Shown here one piece after another: positions 7,810 to 16,723 of a stretch of DNA of 64,000 bases. The stretch's first letter is position 1; each line of letters starts with the position of its first letter. Where the stretch lies: NCBI GenBank assembly GCA_963717705.1, contig CAVQWT010000005.1, positions 310,001-374,000 on the forward strand, written 5' to 3'. The stretch comes from CAVQWT01 sp963717705 (GTDB lineage: Bacteria; Pseudomonadota; Gammaproteobacteria; Burkholderiales; Casimicrobiaceae). Under the pieces are notes generated by a model. It was not told where the DNA came from and ran no database searches. It saw only the letters and a program-made list of their open reading frames with translations. Position numbers and translations under genes: made by a program.

Positions 7810-10677
7810 ATGTCGCCGTCCCCCGGTGCCCCCGACGGCACGCCTCCTTCCGCTCCCGGAACCGTCTCCGCAGCAGTCCCGCCGGTGGAGTCCGCGCCGG
7901 CGGCCGCGCCGTCGCCTGTCGCCTCACCTGGCGCCGCCTCAATTGGCGCCGCCGCGCCGGCGCCGCCGGCGGCCCCGCTGTCCGCACACACGCCGATGAT
8001 GCAGCAGTACCTGCGCGTCAAGGCGGAGCATCCGGACAAGCTGGTGTTCTACCGGATGGGCGACTTCTACGAACTCTTCTACGACGACGCGAAGCGCGCC
8101 GCGCGCCTGCTCGACATCACGCTGACGGCGCGCGGCCAGTCGGCGGGCGCGCCGATCCCCATGGCGGGCGTGCCGTTCCACGCCATCGAGCAGCATCTCG
8201 CGCGGCTGATGAAGTCCGGCGAGTCGGTGGTCATCGTCGAGCAGTTCGGCGACCCGGCGACCAGCAAGGGGCCGGTCGAGCGCAAGGTCGCGCGCATCGT
8301 CACTCCGGGCACGGTGACCGACGCCAACCTGCTCGACGCCCGGCGCGACGCGCTGCTCGCCGCCGTCGCGCCGGGCCGCCACCGCACCGGCGTCGCCTGG
8401 CTCAACCTCGCCTCCGGGCAGTTCACGCTGGCCGAGGTGCCCGCGTCCGACGCCGCGGCGTTCCTCGATCGCCTCGATCTCGCCGAGCTGCTGGTTCCCG
8501 ACGGCATGGCGGCACCCGCGCTGCGCGGCGCGGCGCCGGTGCGCGCGCTGCCGCCGTGGCAGTTCGATGCCGCGGCGGCGACGCGCGCGCTGACGCGTCA
8601 CTTCGGCACGCAGGACCTGGCGGCGTTCGGCGTCGACGAGGCCGAGGCCGCGATCGGCGCGGCGGGCGCGCTGTTCGCCTACGCGCAATCGACGCAGCAG
8701 GCGGCGCTGGCGCACGTGCGCGGGCTCGCCGTCATGCGCCAGGGCGAGTTCCTGGCGCTCGACGCGGCGACGCGCCGCAACCTCGAGATCGTCGCCACGC
8801 TGTCCGGCGAGCCGGCGCCGACGCTGCTGTCGCTGTTCGATGCGTGCGCGACCGCAGCGGGCAGCCGGCTGCTGCGGCAGTGGCTGACGCAGCCGCTGCG
8901 CGCGCAGGCCGCCGCGGCCGCGCGCCACGACGCCGTCGCCACGCTGCAGGCGGATGTCGTCGCACGCCGGGCGCTGGTCGAGGCGCTGGGGCGCACTGCC
9001 GACGTCGGCCGCATCGCCGGTCGCATCGCGCTGATTTCGGCTCGGCCGCGCGACCTCGCCGCGCTGCGCGAGACGCTCGCCGCGCTGCCGGCGCTGACCG
9101 CGGCGCTCGACGCTTTCGCGCCACACGCACCCCGCGGTCCCGCCACCGCCGCCGCCGCCGCCTCCGCCGCCTCCACTGCGTCCTCTGCGTACGGCGCGCC
9201 CTCCACCGTCTCCGCCGCCTTCGCGCCACCGCCCGCCCCGCTGCTGGCGAGCACGGCCGCCGACCTCGCGCTCGACCCCGCGTGGCACGCCCTGCTCGCG
9301 CGCGCGATCGCGCCGGAGCCGGCTGCGCAGGTCCGCGACGGCGGGGTCGTCGCCGACGGCTTCGACGCCGCGCTCGACGAGCTGCGCGCGATCGACCGCG
9401 ACTGCGGCAGCTTCCTGCTCGACCTCGAGCGACGGGAGCGCGAGCGCACCGGCATCGCGACCCTCAAGGTCGAGTTCAACAAGGTGCACGGGTTCTACAT
9501 CGAGGTCACGCACGCCAACACCGACAAGGTGCCCGCCGACTACCGCCGCCGGCAGACGCTGAAGAACGCCGAGCGCTACCTGACGCCGGAGCTCAAGGCG
9601 TTCGAGGACAAGGCGCTGTCGGCGCAGGAGCGCGCGCTGGCGAGGGAAAAGCGGCTGTTCGAGCAACTGCTCGCCGACCTCGGCCCGGCGATCGAGCCGC
9701 TGCAGCGCGTCGCCGCGGCGCTGGCGGCGCTCGACGTGCTGGCGACGTTCGCCGAGCGCGCCGACACGCTGGGCCTCGCCCGCCCGGTGTTCCGGACAGC
9801 GCCCGGACTCTCGATCCGCGCGGGCCGCCACCCGGTGGTCGAGCGGCAGGTCGACACCTTCATCGCCAACGACCTGGTGCTGGACCCTTCGCGGCGGCTG
9901 CTGGTCATTACCGGCCCCAACATGGGCGGCAAGTCGACCTACATGCGGCAGGCCGCGGTCATTGCGCTGCTCGCGCACTGCGGCTCGTTCGTGCCCGCCG
10001 CGGCGGCGGAGATCGGCCCGCTCGACGGCATTCACACCCGCATCGGCGCCGCCGACGACCTCGCCGGCGGCCGCTCGACGTTCATGGTCGAGATGACCGA
10101 GGCGGCGGCGATCCTGCACCGCGCGACGCCGCAGAGCCTGGTGCTGATCGACGAGATCGGCCGCGGCACGTCGACCTACGACGGCCTGGCGCTGGCGTGG
10201 GCGATCGCGCACCACCTGGCCGAGAAGAACCGCTGCCTCGCGCTCTTCGCCACGCACTACTTCGAGCTGACCGCGCTGCCGGCCGAGATCGAGGGCTGCG
10301 CCAACGTCCACTTCGACGCCGTCGAGCACGGCGACGGCATCGTGTTCATGCACGCGGTCGCCGACGGTCCGGCGAGCCGCAGCTACGGCGTGCAGGTGGC
10401 GAAGCTCGCCGGCGTGCCGGCGGAGACGATCCGTCGCGCGCGCGGCTATCTCGCGCGGCTCGACAAGTTCAACGCGGGGGCTTCACCGCAGCACGACCTG
10501 TTCGCATCGGGAGCGGGCGCGACGGCGGGTCGCGAACACCCGGTCGAAACAACGCCGGCCGACGCCGCGCTGCGCGCCGCGGTCGAAGCGCTCGACCCGG
10601 ACGCGCTGACGCCGCGCGCCGCGCTCGAGGCGCTGTACGAGCTCAAGCGCCGGCTGCGCGGGTCCGACGGTACGTAG
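7810..10677 (+). CDS. mutS: DNA mismatch repair protein MutS
   Basis: 955 aa, about 100 more than E. coli MutS. It recognises mismatches as a clamp and signals through its ATPase to MutL. Seen: mismatch-binding Phe86 and Glu88 in GDFYELF, Walker A GPNMGGKST at about 702-710, and the Walker B/D-loop region LIDEIGRGTST. Two features explain the extra length: a Pro/Ala-rich extension of about 50 residues before HTPMMQQ, and an Ala/Ser/Pro insertion of about 40 residues (about 438-477) in the lever region. The start at 7810 follows a perfect -10; if that is wrong, translation could begin near 7996. Confidence 0.96.
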   Translation: MSPSPGAPDGTPPSAPGTVSAAVPPVESAPAAAPSPVASPGAASIGAAAPAPPAAPLSAHTPMMQQYLRVKAEHPDKLVFYRMGDFYELFYDDAKRAARLLDITLTARGQSAGAPIPMAGVPFHAIEQHLARLMKSGESVVIVEQFGDPATSKGPVERKVARIVTPGTVTDANLLDARRDALLAAVAPGRHRTGVAWLNLASGQFTLAEVPASDAAAFLDRLDLAELLVPDGMAAPALRGAAPVRALPPWQFDAAAATRALTRHFGTQDLAAFGVDEAEAAIGAAGALFAYAQSTQQAALAHVRGLAVMRQGEFLALDAATRRNLEIVATLSGEPAPTLLSLFDACATAAGSRLLRQWLTQPLRAQAAAAARHDAVATLQADVVARRALVEALGRTADVGRIAGRIALISARPRDLAALRETLAALPALTAALDAFAPHAPRGPATAAAAASAASTASSAYGAPSTVSAAFAPPPAPLLASTAADLALDPAWHALLARAIAPEPAAQVRDGGVVADGFDAALDELRAIDRDCGSFLLDLERRERERTGIATLKVEFNKVHGFYIEVTHANTDKVPADYRRRQTLKNAERYLTPELKAFEDKALSAQERALAREKRLFEQLLADLGPAIEPLQRVAAALAALDVLATFAERADTLGLARPVFRTAPGLSIRAGRHPVVERQVDTFIANDLVLDPSRRLLVITGPNMGGKSTYMRQAAVIALLAHCGSFVPAAAAEIGPLDGIHTRIGAADDLAGGRSTFMVEMTEAAAILHRATPQSLVLIDEIGRGTSTYDGLALAWAIAHHLAEKNRCLALFATHYFELTALPAEIEGCANVHFDAVEHGDGIVFMHAVADGPASRSYGVQVAKLAGVPAETIRRARGYLARLDKFNAGASPQHDLFASGAGATAGREHPVETTPADAALRAAVEALDPDALTPRAALEALYELKRRLRGSDGT

Positions 10678-10734
10678 GCCGGCGGCGTCCGGCGTCGACG
10701 AGGCGGGACCGCAACCCGGCGCGGGCGCGCCGCG

Positions 10735-11220
10735 TCAGTGGTGATGCCCGCCCTGCCCGTGCACGTGGCCGTGCTCGATTTCCTCGGCGGTGGCGGGGCG
10801 CACCTCGACGATCCTGCAGTCGAAGCGCAGCGACTTGCCGGCCCAGGGATGGTTGCCGTCGAGGACGACCTTGCCGTCGGCGATGTCGGTGACGGTGAAC
10901 ACGCTGCCGCCGCCGTGCTCGTCGGCGCCGGAGTGGGCCTCGAACTGCATGCCCACCTCGATCTCGGCGGGGAAGCGGTCGGCCGACTCGATCTTGACCA
11001 GCTCGGCGTCGTAATCGCCGAACGCGTCGGCGGGCTCGAGGCTGACCGAGATCGCGTCGCCGGCCTGCTTGTGGTTGAGCGCTTCCTCGAGCTTGGGCAG
11101 CATGCCCGAGTAGCCGCCGTGCAGGTAGGTGATCGGCTCGGCGGCGGCCTCGAGCAGCGTGCCGTCGGCGTCGAAGAGGTCGAACGTCAGCGTGACGACG
11201 GTATTGGCGAAAATGTTCAT
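10735..11220 (-). CDS. slyD: SlyD-type FKBP peptidyl-prolyl isomerase
   Basis: 161 aa. Proline isomerase and chaperone with a split FKBP domain and an inserted IF chaperone flap, ending in a short His-rich tail (HGHVHGQGGHHH) that suggests Ni/Zn binding as in E. coli SlyD. The DGNHPWAGKSLRFD block is the family hallmark. It converges with mutS across 57 nt and is divergent from roxA. Confidence 0.92.
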   Translation of the reverse strand: MNIFANTVVTLTFDLFDADGTLLEAAAEPITYLHGGYSGMLPKLEEALNHKQAGDAISVSLEPADAFGDYDAELVKIESADRFPAEIEVGMQFEAHSGADEHGGGSVFTVTDIADGKVVLDGNHPWAGKSLRFDCRIVEVRPATAEEIEHGHVHGQGGHHH

Positions 11221-11366
11221 GGTGGGGGCGACCTTCGCGGGCGACGGCCGATGTCGGGGAGTTGGGAAAAAGGTCGGAGGAAGGTGGGAAGGCGCGGCGG
11301 CAGCGAGCCGGCCGGCACCGCGATCGACCCGGAGACGACGGCGCCGATTCTAGCGCACCTGCGCCG

Positions 11367-11372
11367 TATAAT
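11367..11372 (+). promoter_or_regulatory. -10 element of roxA (leaderless-type spacing)
   Basis: A perfect TATAAT lies 6 nt before the ATG at 11379, the same layout as at mutS. No SD is present. The predicted transcript starts at the A of the ATG. Confidence 0.6.
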
Positions 11373-11378
11373 TCCGGC

Positions 11379-12557
11379 ATGAGCGCGAACACCGCCGGGG
11401 GTCGGCCGGACGCCCCGCAATCCCTCCCGCCGCGGACGCTGCTGGGCGGCCTCGCGCCGGCGTCCTTCCTGCAGCGCCACTGGCACAAGGAGCCGCGCCT
11501 CGTCCGCGGCGCGGTGCCCGGTTTCGCGGGCCTCGCGACCCGCGCCGAGCTGCGGGCGCTGGCCGAGCGCGACGACGTGGAGTCGCGGCTGGTCGTCCGC
11601 GACGGCGCCCGCTGGTCGCTCGCCTGGGGGCCGTTCCGCCGTGCCGACTGGAAGGCGCTGCCCGCGCGCGACTGGACGCTGCTGGTCCAGGGGGTGAACC
11701 TGCACCTGCCCGCCGCCGACCGGCTGCTGCGCCGCTTCTCCTTCGTGCCCTGGGCCCGGCTCGACGACCTGATGGTCAGCGACGCGGCCCCCGGCGGCGG
11801 CGTCGGGCCGCATTTCGATTCCTACGACGTGTTCCTGCTGCAGGGCAACGGCCGCCGCCGCTGGCGCTGGGGCCGGCAGGACGACCTGGCGCTGCGGCCC
11901 GGGCTGCCGGTGAAGATCCTGCGCCGCTTCCAGCCGACGGCGGACGCGGTGCTCGGCCCCGGCGACATGCTGTACCTGCCGCCGCAGTACGCGCACGACG
12001 GCGTCGCGGTCGACGACTGCACGACCTGGTCGATCGGCTTTCGCGCGCCGGCGGCGACCGAGCTCGCGCAGGCGTTCCTCGACCACCTGCGCGACACGGT
12101 CGAGCTGCCCGGCCGCTACGCCGATCCGGACCTGAAGCCGACCACGGCGCCGGCGCGCGTCGACGCCGCGATGCAGCGGCGCGTGACGACGATGCTGGAG
12201 GCGATCCGCTGGCGGCGCGAGGACGTCGCCCGCTTCCTCGGCGCCTGGCTGTCGGAGCCCAAGCCGTCGGTGTTCTTCACGCCGCCGAACCCACCACTTG
12301 CGCGCGCCGCGTTCGCGCGTCGCGCGGCGGCGAACGGCGTCGCGCTCGACGCGCGGACGCAGATGCTGTTCGACGACGCGAACCTGTTCGTCAACGGCGA
12401 GACGCGGCGCTGGCCCGACGGCGACCGCACCGGGCTCGAGCGGCTCGCCAACGACCGCGCGCTCTCCGCCGGCGTCGCCGCGGGGCTGTCCGCGGCTTCC
12501 CTTGCCCTCCTCCACGACTGGTACCGCGATGGCTGGCTCCACCCCGCTTCCGCCTGA
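11379..12557 (+). CDS. roxA: Ribosomal protein uL16 arginine 3-hydroxylase (JmjC/cupin oxygenase)
   Basis: 392 aa, like E. coli YcfD/RoxA. It is a 2-oxoglutarate- and Fe(II)-dependent oxygenase that hydroxylates an arginine of ribosomal protein uL16. The facial triad is visible as His145-x-Asp147 in GPHFDSYD and the distal His206 in YAHDG. After the cupin core come the dimerisation and winged-helix-like C-terminal parts. The ATG is next to the -10 element. The last 29 nt overlap the next gene. Confidence 0.9.
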   Translation: MSANTAGGRPDAPQSLPPRTLLGGLAPASFLQRHWHKEPRLVRGAVPGFAGLATRAELRALAERDDVESRLVVRDGARWSLAWGPFRRADWKALPARDWTLLVQGVNLHLPAADRLLRRFSFVPWARLDDLMVSDAAPGGGVGPHFDSYDVFLLQGNGRRRWRWGRQDDLALRPGLPVKILRRFQPTADAVLGPGDMLYLPPQYAHDGVAVDDCTTWSIGFRAPAATELAQAFLDHLRDTVELPGRYADPDLKPTTAPARVDAAMQRRVTTMLEAIRWRREDVARFLGAWLSEPKPSVFFTPPNPPLARAAFARRAAANGVALDARTQMLFDDANLFVNGETRRWPDGDRTGLERLANDRALSAGVAAGLSAASLALLHDWYRDGWLHPASA

Positions 12558-13077
12558 TCCCGCGCGCGGCGGCGCGCCTGCGGCCCCGGCCACGCCGGTC
12601 CCTCGGCACGAGACGCTGACGACGGTGGCCGCGCAGGTCGCGGCGATCGACGAGCTGATCGGCTACGCCCGCGCGTCGATCCGGGTGTTCGACGTCGACC
12701 TCGGCCAGACCGGCTGGAACTCCCCGGCGCGCACCGAGGCGCTGGCCGCGTTCCTGCGCGCTCGCAACGACGCGAAGCTCGACATCATCGTCCACGAGAC
12801 CCGCTGGATCGAGGCGTCGGGCGCGCGGATCGTCGCGCTGCTGCGGCGCTACAGCCACGGGGTCACCATCCGGCGCACCGGCGCCGAGGCGCACTCGGCG
12901 ATGGACCCGCTGCTGATCGTCGACGGGCGCCACTACCTGCACCGCTTCCACGTCGACCATCCGCGGGCGGCGCTGGGGGTCGAGGAACCGCTGGGCGCGA
13001 AGCCACTGGTCACGCGGTTCGAGGAAATCTGGGGCACCGGCGAGCCTGGGCTCGCGGCGACGGTGCTCGGGCTCTAG
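12529..13077 (+). CDS. Conserved protein of unknown function, PLD-like half domain
   Basis: 182 aa. The ATG lies inside the roxA end (29-nt overlap, different frame), so the two are translationally coupled. After a Pro/Ala-rich lead of about 25 residues there is an alpha/beta segment (IRVFDVDLG, LDIIVHETRWIEASGARI, DPLLIVDGRHYLHRFHVDHPRA) that resembles one half of a phospholipase-D-like fold. The classical HxK(x)4D motif is absent, so catalysis is doubtful. I believe proteins of this kind are common next to roxA in betaproteobacteria, but the function is unknown. Confidence 0.75.
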   Translation: MAGSTPLPPDPARGGAPAAPATPVPRHETLTTVAAQVAAIDELIGYARASIRVFDVDLGQTGWNSPARTEALAAFLRARNDAKLDIIVHETRWIEASGARIVALLRRYSHGVTIRRTGAEAHSAMDPLLIVDGRHYLHRFHVDHPRAALGVEEPLGAKPLVTRFEEIWGTGEPGLAATVLGL

Positions 13078-13800
13078 CTACAGCGGCGCGCCGATCCGGC
13101 GGCCGACCTCGCGGTAGTGCTCGATGACGCTGCCCAGGTCGCGGCGGAAGCGATCCTTGTCCATCTTGTCGCCGGTGGTCGCGTCCCACAACCGGCAGCC
13201 GTCGGGCGTGAACTCGTCGCCCAGCACCAGCGGGCCCCCGGGCGCGTCGAGCGGATGGCCGAACTCGAGCTTGTAGTCGACGAGGTCGATGCCGGCGCCG
13301 GCGAACAGCGGCTTCAGCACGGCGTTGACCTTGTGCGTCAGCGCCTTCATCTCGACGATCTCGCGGTCGTTCGCCCATCCCAGCGCGCGGATGTGATCGT
13401 CGTTGCACATCGGGTCGTGCAGCGCGTCGCTCTTGTAGAAGAACTCGAACACCGGCTGCGGCAACCGCGTGCCCTCGGCGACGCCGAAGCGCTTGGCCAT
13501 CGAGCCGGCGCAGACGTTGCGGACGACGCACTCGACGGGAATCATCTTCATCGCCTTCACCAGCGACTCGCGCTCGTTGAGCAGGCGCACGAAATGCGTC
13601 GGCACGCCGGCGGCGGCGAGCTTCTCCATCACGTAGGCGTTGATGCGGTTGTTGGTCTCGCCCTTGAGGTCGAGCTTGGCGAGCTTGGCCCCGTCGAACG
13701 CCGACACGTCGTCGCGGTAGTGCATCACCAGGTGATGCGGGTCGTCGGTCGCGTAGACGGTCTTGGCCTTGCCGCGATAGAGTTCCTGGCGCTTTTCCAT
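13078..13800 (-). CDS. purC: Phosphoribosylaminoimidazole-succinocarboxamide (SAICAR) synthase
   Basis: 240 aa, short bacterial type. ATP-dependent ligation of aspartate to CAIR in purine synthesis. Seen: N-terminal YRGKAKTVY, the SAFDGAKL block, and the substrate-binding stretch IPVECVVRN with the nearby GS. It ends the minus-strand run dapA-bamC-hydrolase-purC, an order close to dapA-bamC-purC of E. coli. The gap to the previous gene is 16 nt. Confidence 0.96.
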   Translation of the reverse strand: MEKRQELYRGKAKTVYATDDPHHLVMHYRDDVSAFDGAKLAKLDLKGETNNRINAYVMEKLAAAGVPTHFVRLLNERESLVKAMKMIPVECVVRNVCAGSMAKRFGVAEGTRLPQPVFEFFYKSDALHDPMCNDDHIRALGWANDREIVEMKALTHKVNAVLKPLFAGAGIDLVDYKLEFGHPLDAPGGPLVLGDEFTPDGCRLWDATTGDKMDKDRFRRDLGSVIEHYREVGRRIGAPL

Positions 13801-13816
13801 GTCGGTTCCCCGTGGT

Positions 13817-14581
13817 CTATAGCTCGCGCCAATCGAAGCCGGCGGCCTGGTCGGCGAGACCGATCCAGTCCCCGGTGCAGCCCAGTGCGCCGGCGAGCGC
13901 GGCGCGGGCCAACTGCGGCGTGTTGTTGTGCTGCGAGAGATGCGCGGCGACGATGTGCTTCAGCCGCGACGTTTCGAGACGCGACAGCAGCGCCGCGGCG
14001 TCGTCGTTGCACAGGTGCCCGAAGCGTCCGGCGATGCGGGCCTTGAGCGCCGGCGGATAGTCGGACGCGGCCAGCAGGTCGAGGTCGTGGTTGCACTCGA
14101 GGACGAGCGCATCGCAGCCCGACAGCGCCTCCTCGACGTGAGGCGTCGACGTGCCGACGTCCGTGAGCACGCCCAGCCGCCGCGCGCCGTCGGACACGAC
14201 GAACTGCACCGGCTCGCGCGCGTCGTGCGGCACCGGCACCGGCGTGATCTCGAGGTCGCCGATCGCAAAGGCGTCGTGACTGTCGAAGCCGTACACGCGG
14301 TCCATGCCGGCGAGACGGCCGTTGCCGTTGGACAGCGTGCCGAAGGTCGCCCAGACGGGGATGCGGTGGCGTCCTGCGAACGCCGGCACGCCGCCGATGT
14401 GGTCCGAGTGCTCGTGGGTGACTAGGATCGCGTCGAGCGACGCCGGTTCGAGTCCGAGGCGCGCCAGCCGCGCCGCGGTGTCGCGCACGCCGAACCCGCA
14501 GTCGATCATGACCCGGGTGCGTCCTGCCTCGACCACCAGGCCGTTGCCCTCGCTGCCGCTGCCGATCGACGCGAAGCGCAT
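13817..14581 (-). CDS. Metallo-beta-lactamase-fold hydrolase (YycJ/WalJ-like)
   Basis: 254 aa. The metal motif THEHSDHIGG gives His56, His58, Asp60 and His61; further His/Asp ligands follow near LECNHDLD and AHLSQHNN. The N-terminus IGSGSEGNG is typical of the YycJ-like nuclease or hydrolase group. It lies between bamC and purC with short gaps, so it is probably co-transcribed. The substrate is unknown; single-strand nuclease activity is the usual guess for the group. Confidence 0.85.
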   Translation of the reverse strand: MRFASIGSGSEGNGLVVEAGRTRVMIDCGFGVRDTAARLARLGLEPASLDAILVTHEHSDHIGGVPAFAGRHRIPVWATFGTLSNGNGRLAGMDRVYGFDSHDAFAIGDLEITPVPVPHDAREPVQFVVSDGARRLGVLTDVGTSTPHVEEALSGCDALVLECNHDLDLLAASDYPPALKARIAGRFGHLCNDDAAALLSRLETSRLKHIVAAHLSQHNNTPQLARAALAGALGCTGDWIGLADQAAGFDWREL

Positions 14582-14627
14582 CAGGCCGGGATCGGCGCGA
14601 CGCGGGCGGCCACGGCGGCCGTGGCGG

Positions 14628-15758
14628 TCACTTGAGCTGGTCGCGCAGGAGACCGAGGATCTTCTCGGCGCTCGGGCTGCGGTCGGGCTCGCCCTTGGGA
14701 TCCTGGACGGTCACGATGCTCGTGGGCGGCGTGTCGACCACCTTGATCCGGTACTGCTCCGGCTTCTCGGTGTTGTCCTTCCAGAACATCAGCTTCGACA
14801 GGAAGCCGCTCTCCTTGTCCTTGCGCGCCATGTCGACCTCGGGGTCGGAGTAGCGGACGAAGTAGAGCCCGGTGCTGCGGTCGCGGTCGGTGACGGTGAA
14901 GCCGACGCGATCGAGCGCCAGCCCGACCCGGCGCCAGGCGCGGTCGAACGAGTCGTCGACGACCAGCTGCGACGTGCCGTCGGCGGCCTTGGTGATGCGG
15001 GCGCGCTCCTGCTGCGGCGTCGCGGTCCCGGCGACCGCGGCCGCCGCCTGCGTCTGCGGCGTGCCGAAGCGCACCATCAGCCGCGTCAGCATCTCGGCTT
15101 CGAGCTGCGGGTCGGGGGGCATCAGCGCCCACGCGAACGCCGCCGGCGACGAGTTGTCGATCTTGGTCGTCGGCACCTGCTCCATGCCGCGATGCGAAAC
15201 GTAGATCTCCATCGTGCCGGGCTCGCTGCCGCGCTCGAGCCGCGTGCGGAACTTGTCGCGCTTGTAGGTCGTGTAGAACAGGTCCATGAACTTGCCGGTG
15301 GTGCGGCGGATCCAGTCCTGCGGGATGTCGGCGCGGTTTTCCGCCCAGTCGGTCTCCATGATCCCGGCGGTCGGCTGCTCCACCGCCAGCACGAATCCGG
15401 TGTCGGTCCAGAACTGGCGCGTCGTGCTCCACACTTGGTCCGGCGTACCTTTGACGACCAGCCAGCGCTCGTTGGCGGCGCGGACCACCCGCGCGTCGGG
15501 CGTCTGGTTCTGGGCGATCTGCGACTCCTGGGCCGGGCGGCTCGCGTCGCGGGCGGCGGCGCCGGACGCCGTCGTCACCGTGTAGCGGTCGTCGAACTGC
15601 GGGCTGGTGAGATCGGGCGGAATCTCGAGCGCAGGTCCCGACGAAATGGACTTGTAGTCGATCCGCTTGCCGGAGGAGAGCGAGACAGTCTCGCACCCGG
15701 CCAGCAGGAGGGCGGCGCCGGCAAGCAGGGCCGCCGAGGCGAGTCGGGAAAGACGCAT
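14628..15758 (-). CDS. bamC: Outer-membrane assembly lipoprotein BamC
   Basis: 376 aa. Accessory lipoprotein of the BAM complex that folds outer-membrane beta-barrels. The signal peptide ends in the lipobox LLAGC. An unstructured segment with the DYKS / IPPDLTSP motif follows, which in BamC binds BamD, and then two helix-grip domains. It starts 20 nt after dapA on the same strand, as in E. coli. Confidence 0.92.
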   Translation of the reverse strand: MRLSRLASAALLAGAALLLAGCETVSLSSGKRIDYKSISSGPALEIPPDLTSPQFDDRYTVTTASGAAARDASRPAQESQIAQNQTPDARVVRAANERWLVVKGTPDQVWSTTRQFWTDTGFVLAVEQPTAGIMETDWAENRADIPQDWIRRTTGKFMDLFYTTYKRDKFRTRLERGSEPGTMEIYVSHRGMEQVPTTKIDNSSPAAFAWALMPPDPQLEAEMLTRLMVRFGTPQTQAAAAVAGTATPQQERARITKAADGTSQLVVDDSFDRAWRRVGLALDRVGFTVTDRDRSTGLYFVRYSDPEVDMARKDKESGFLSKLMFWKDNTEKPEQYRIKVVDTPPTSIVTVQDPKGEPDRSPSAEKILGLLRDQLK

Positions 15759-15778
15759 GGAGGAACTCCGGTACGGAA

Positions 15779-16660
15779 CTAGAGACACCCGGCCTCGCGC
15801 AGCGCGGCGCGGACGGTGTCGTGATGGGCGGCGGACAGCGGCGTCAACGGCAGCCGCAGCGTGTTCTCGATCAGGCCCATTTCGGCCAGCGCGAACTTCG
15901 TCGGGATCGGGTTGGCCTCGACGAACAGTTTGGTGTTGAGCGGCATCAAGCGGTGGTTGAGCGCACGGGCATTGTGGAGGTCGCCGGCGAGCGCCGCGCG
16001 GCACATGTCGCTCATCAGGCGCGGGGCGACGTTGGCGGTGACCGAGATCACGCCGTGGCCGCCCAGCAGGATGTACGGCAGCGCCGTGTCGTCGTTGCCC
16101 GAGTACAGCGCAAAGCCCTTGTCGGCGGGCAGCCGCCGGATGAGGTCGAGGTGGCGCACGAGGTCGGACGTCGCGTCCTTGAGTCCGACGATGCCGGGCA
16201 CCTGGGCGAGCCTCAGCACGGTGTCGTTGCCGAGATCCGCCACCGTGCGCCCGGGCACGTTGTACAGAAGCATCGGCAGGTCGACCTTCTCGGCGATGGT
16301 GCGGAAATGGCGGTACAGGCCTTCCTGCGTCGGCTTGTTGTAGTAGGGAACGACCGACAGCGACATGTCGGCGCCGACGGACTTGGCGTAGGCCGCGTAC
16401 TCGATCGCCTCGGCGGTCGAGTTGGAGCCGGTGCCGGCGATGACCGGCACGCGCTTCGCGACCAGCTCGACCGCCGTGCGGATCAGCAGGCAGTGCTCGT
16501 CGTGGTCGACCGTCGGCGATTCGCCGGTGGTGCCGACGATGACGATTCCGGCCGTGCCGTTGGCGACGTGGAATTCGACGAGGCGGCCGAGCGCGGGAAG
16601 ATCCAGCGCCCCGCCTTCGTGCATCGGGGTCGCGATGGCGACGAGGCTTCCGGTGAGCAT
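15779..16660 (-). CDS. dapA: 4-hydroxy-tetrahydrodipicolinate synthase
   Basis: 293 aa. Condenses pyruvate with aspartate semialdehyde, the first committed step of lysine and meso-diaminopimelate synthesis. The catalytic residues fall at the E. coli numbering: Thr44/Thr45 in TTGES, Tyr133 in YNVPGRT and the Schiff-base Lys161 in GLKDATSD. It sits upstream of bamC. Confidence 0.97.
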   Translation of the reverse strand: MLTGSLVAIATPMHEGGALDLPALGRLVEFHVANGTAGIVIVGTTGESPTVDHDEHCLLIRTAVELVAKRVPVIAGTGSNSTAEAIEYAAYAKSVGADMSLSVVPYYNKPTQEGLYRHFRTIAEKVDLPMLLYNVPGRTVADLGNDTVLRLAQVPGIVGLKDATSDLVRHLDLIRRLPADKGFALYSGNDDTALPYILLGGHGVISVTANVAPRLMSDMCRAALAGDLHNARALNHRLMPLNTKLFVEANPIPTKFALAEMGLIENTLRLPLTPLSAAHHDTVRAALREAGCL

Positions 16661-16686
16661 GGGAGGAAAACGAAAGGTAAAGGGTG

Positions 16687-16692
16687 ATTTTA
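16687..16692 (-). promoter_or_regulatory. Possible -10 element for dapA
   Basis: TAAAAT on the minus strand, about 27 nt before the dapA ATG, in the 63-nt gap behind the methyltransferase. There is no good -35. It may give dapA-bamC-purC its own start. Confidence 0.4.
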
Positions 16693-16723
16693 CCGCATTC
16701 GACCCGCCGGGACCGGCCGGGGT

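Noticed and set aside
6336..10892. Very long open frame on the plus strand across hutH and mutS
   Set aside because: Arg/Ala/Pro-rich shadow of two well-recognised genes; no family features.
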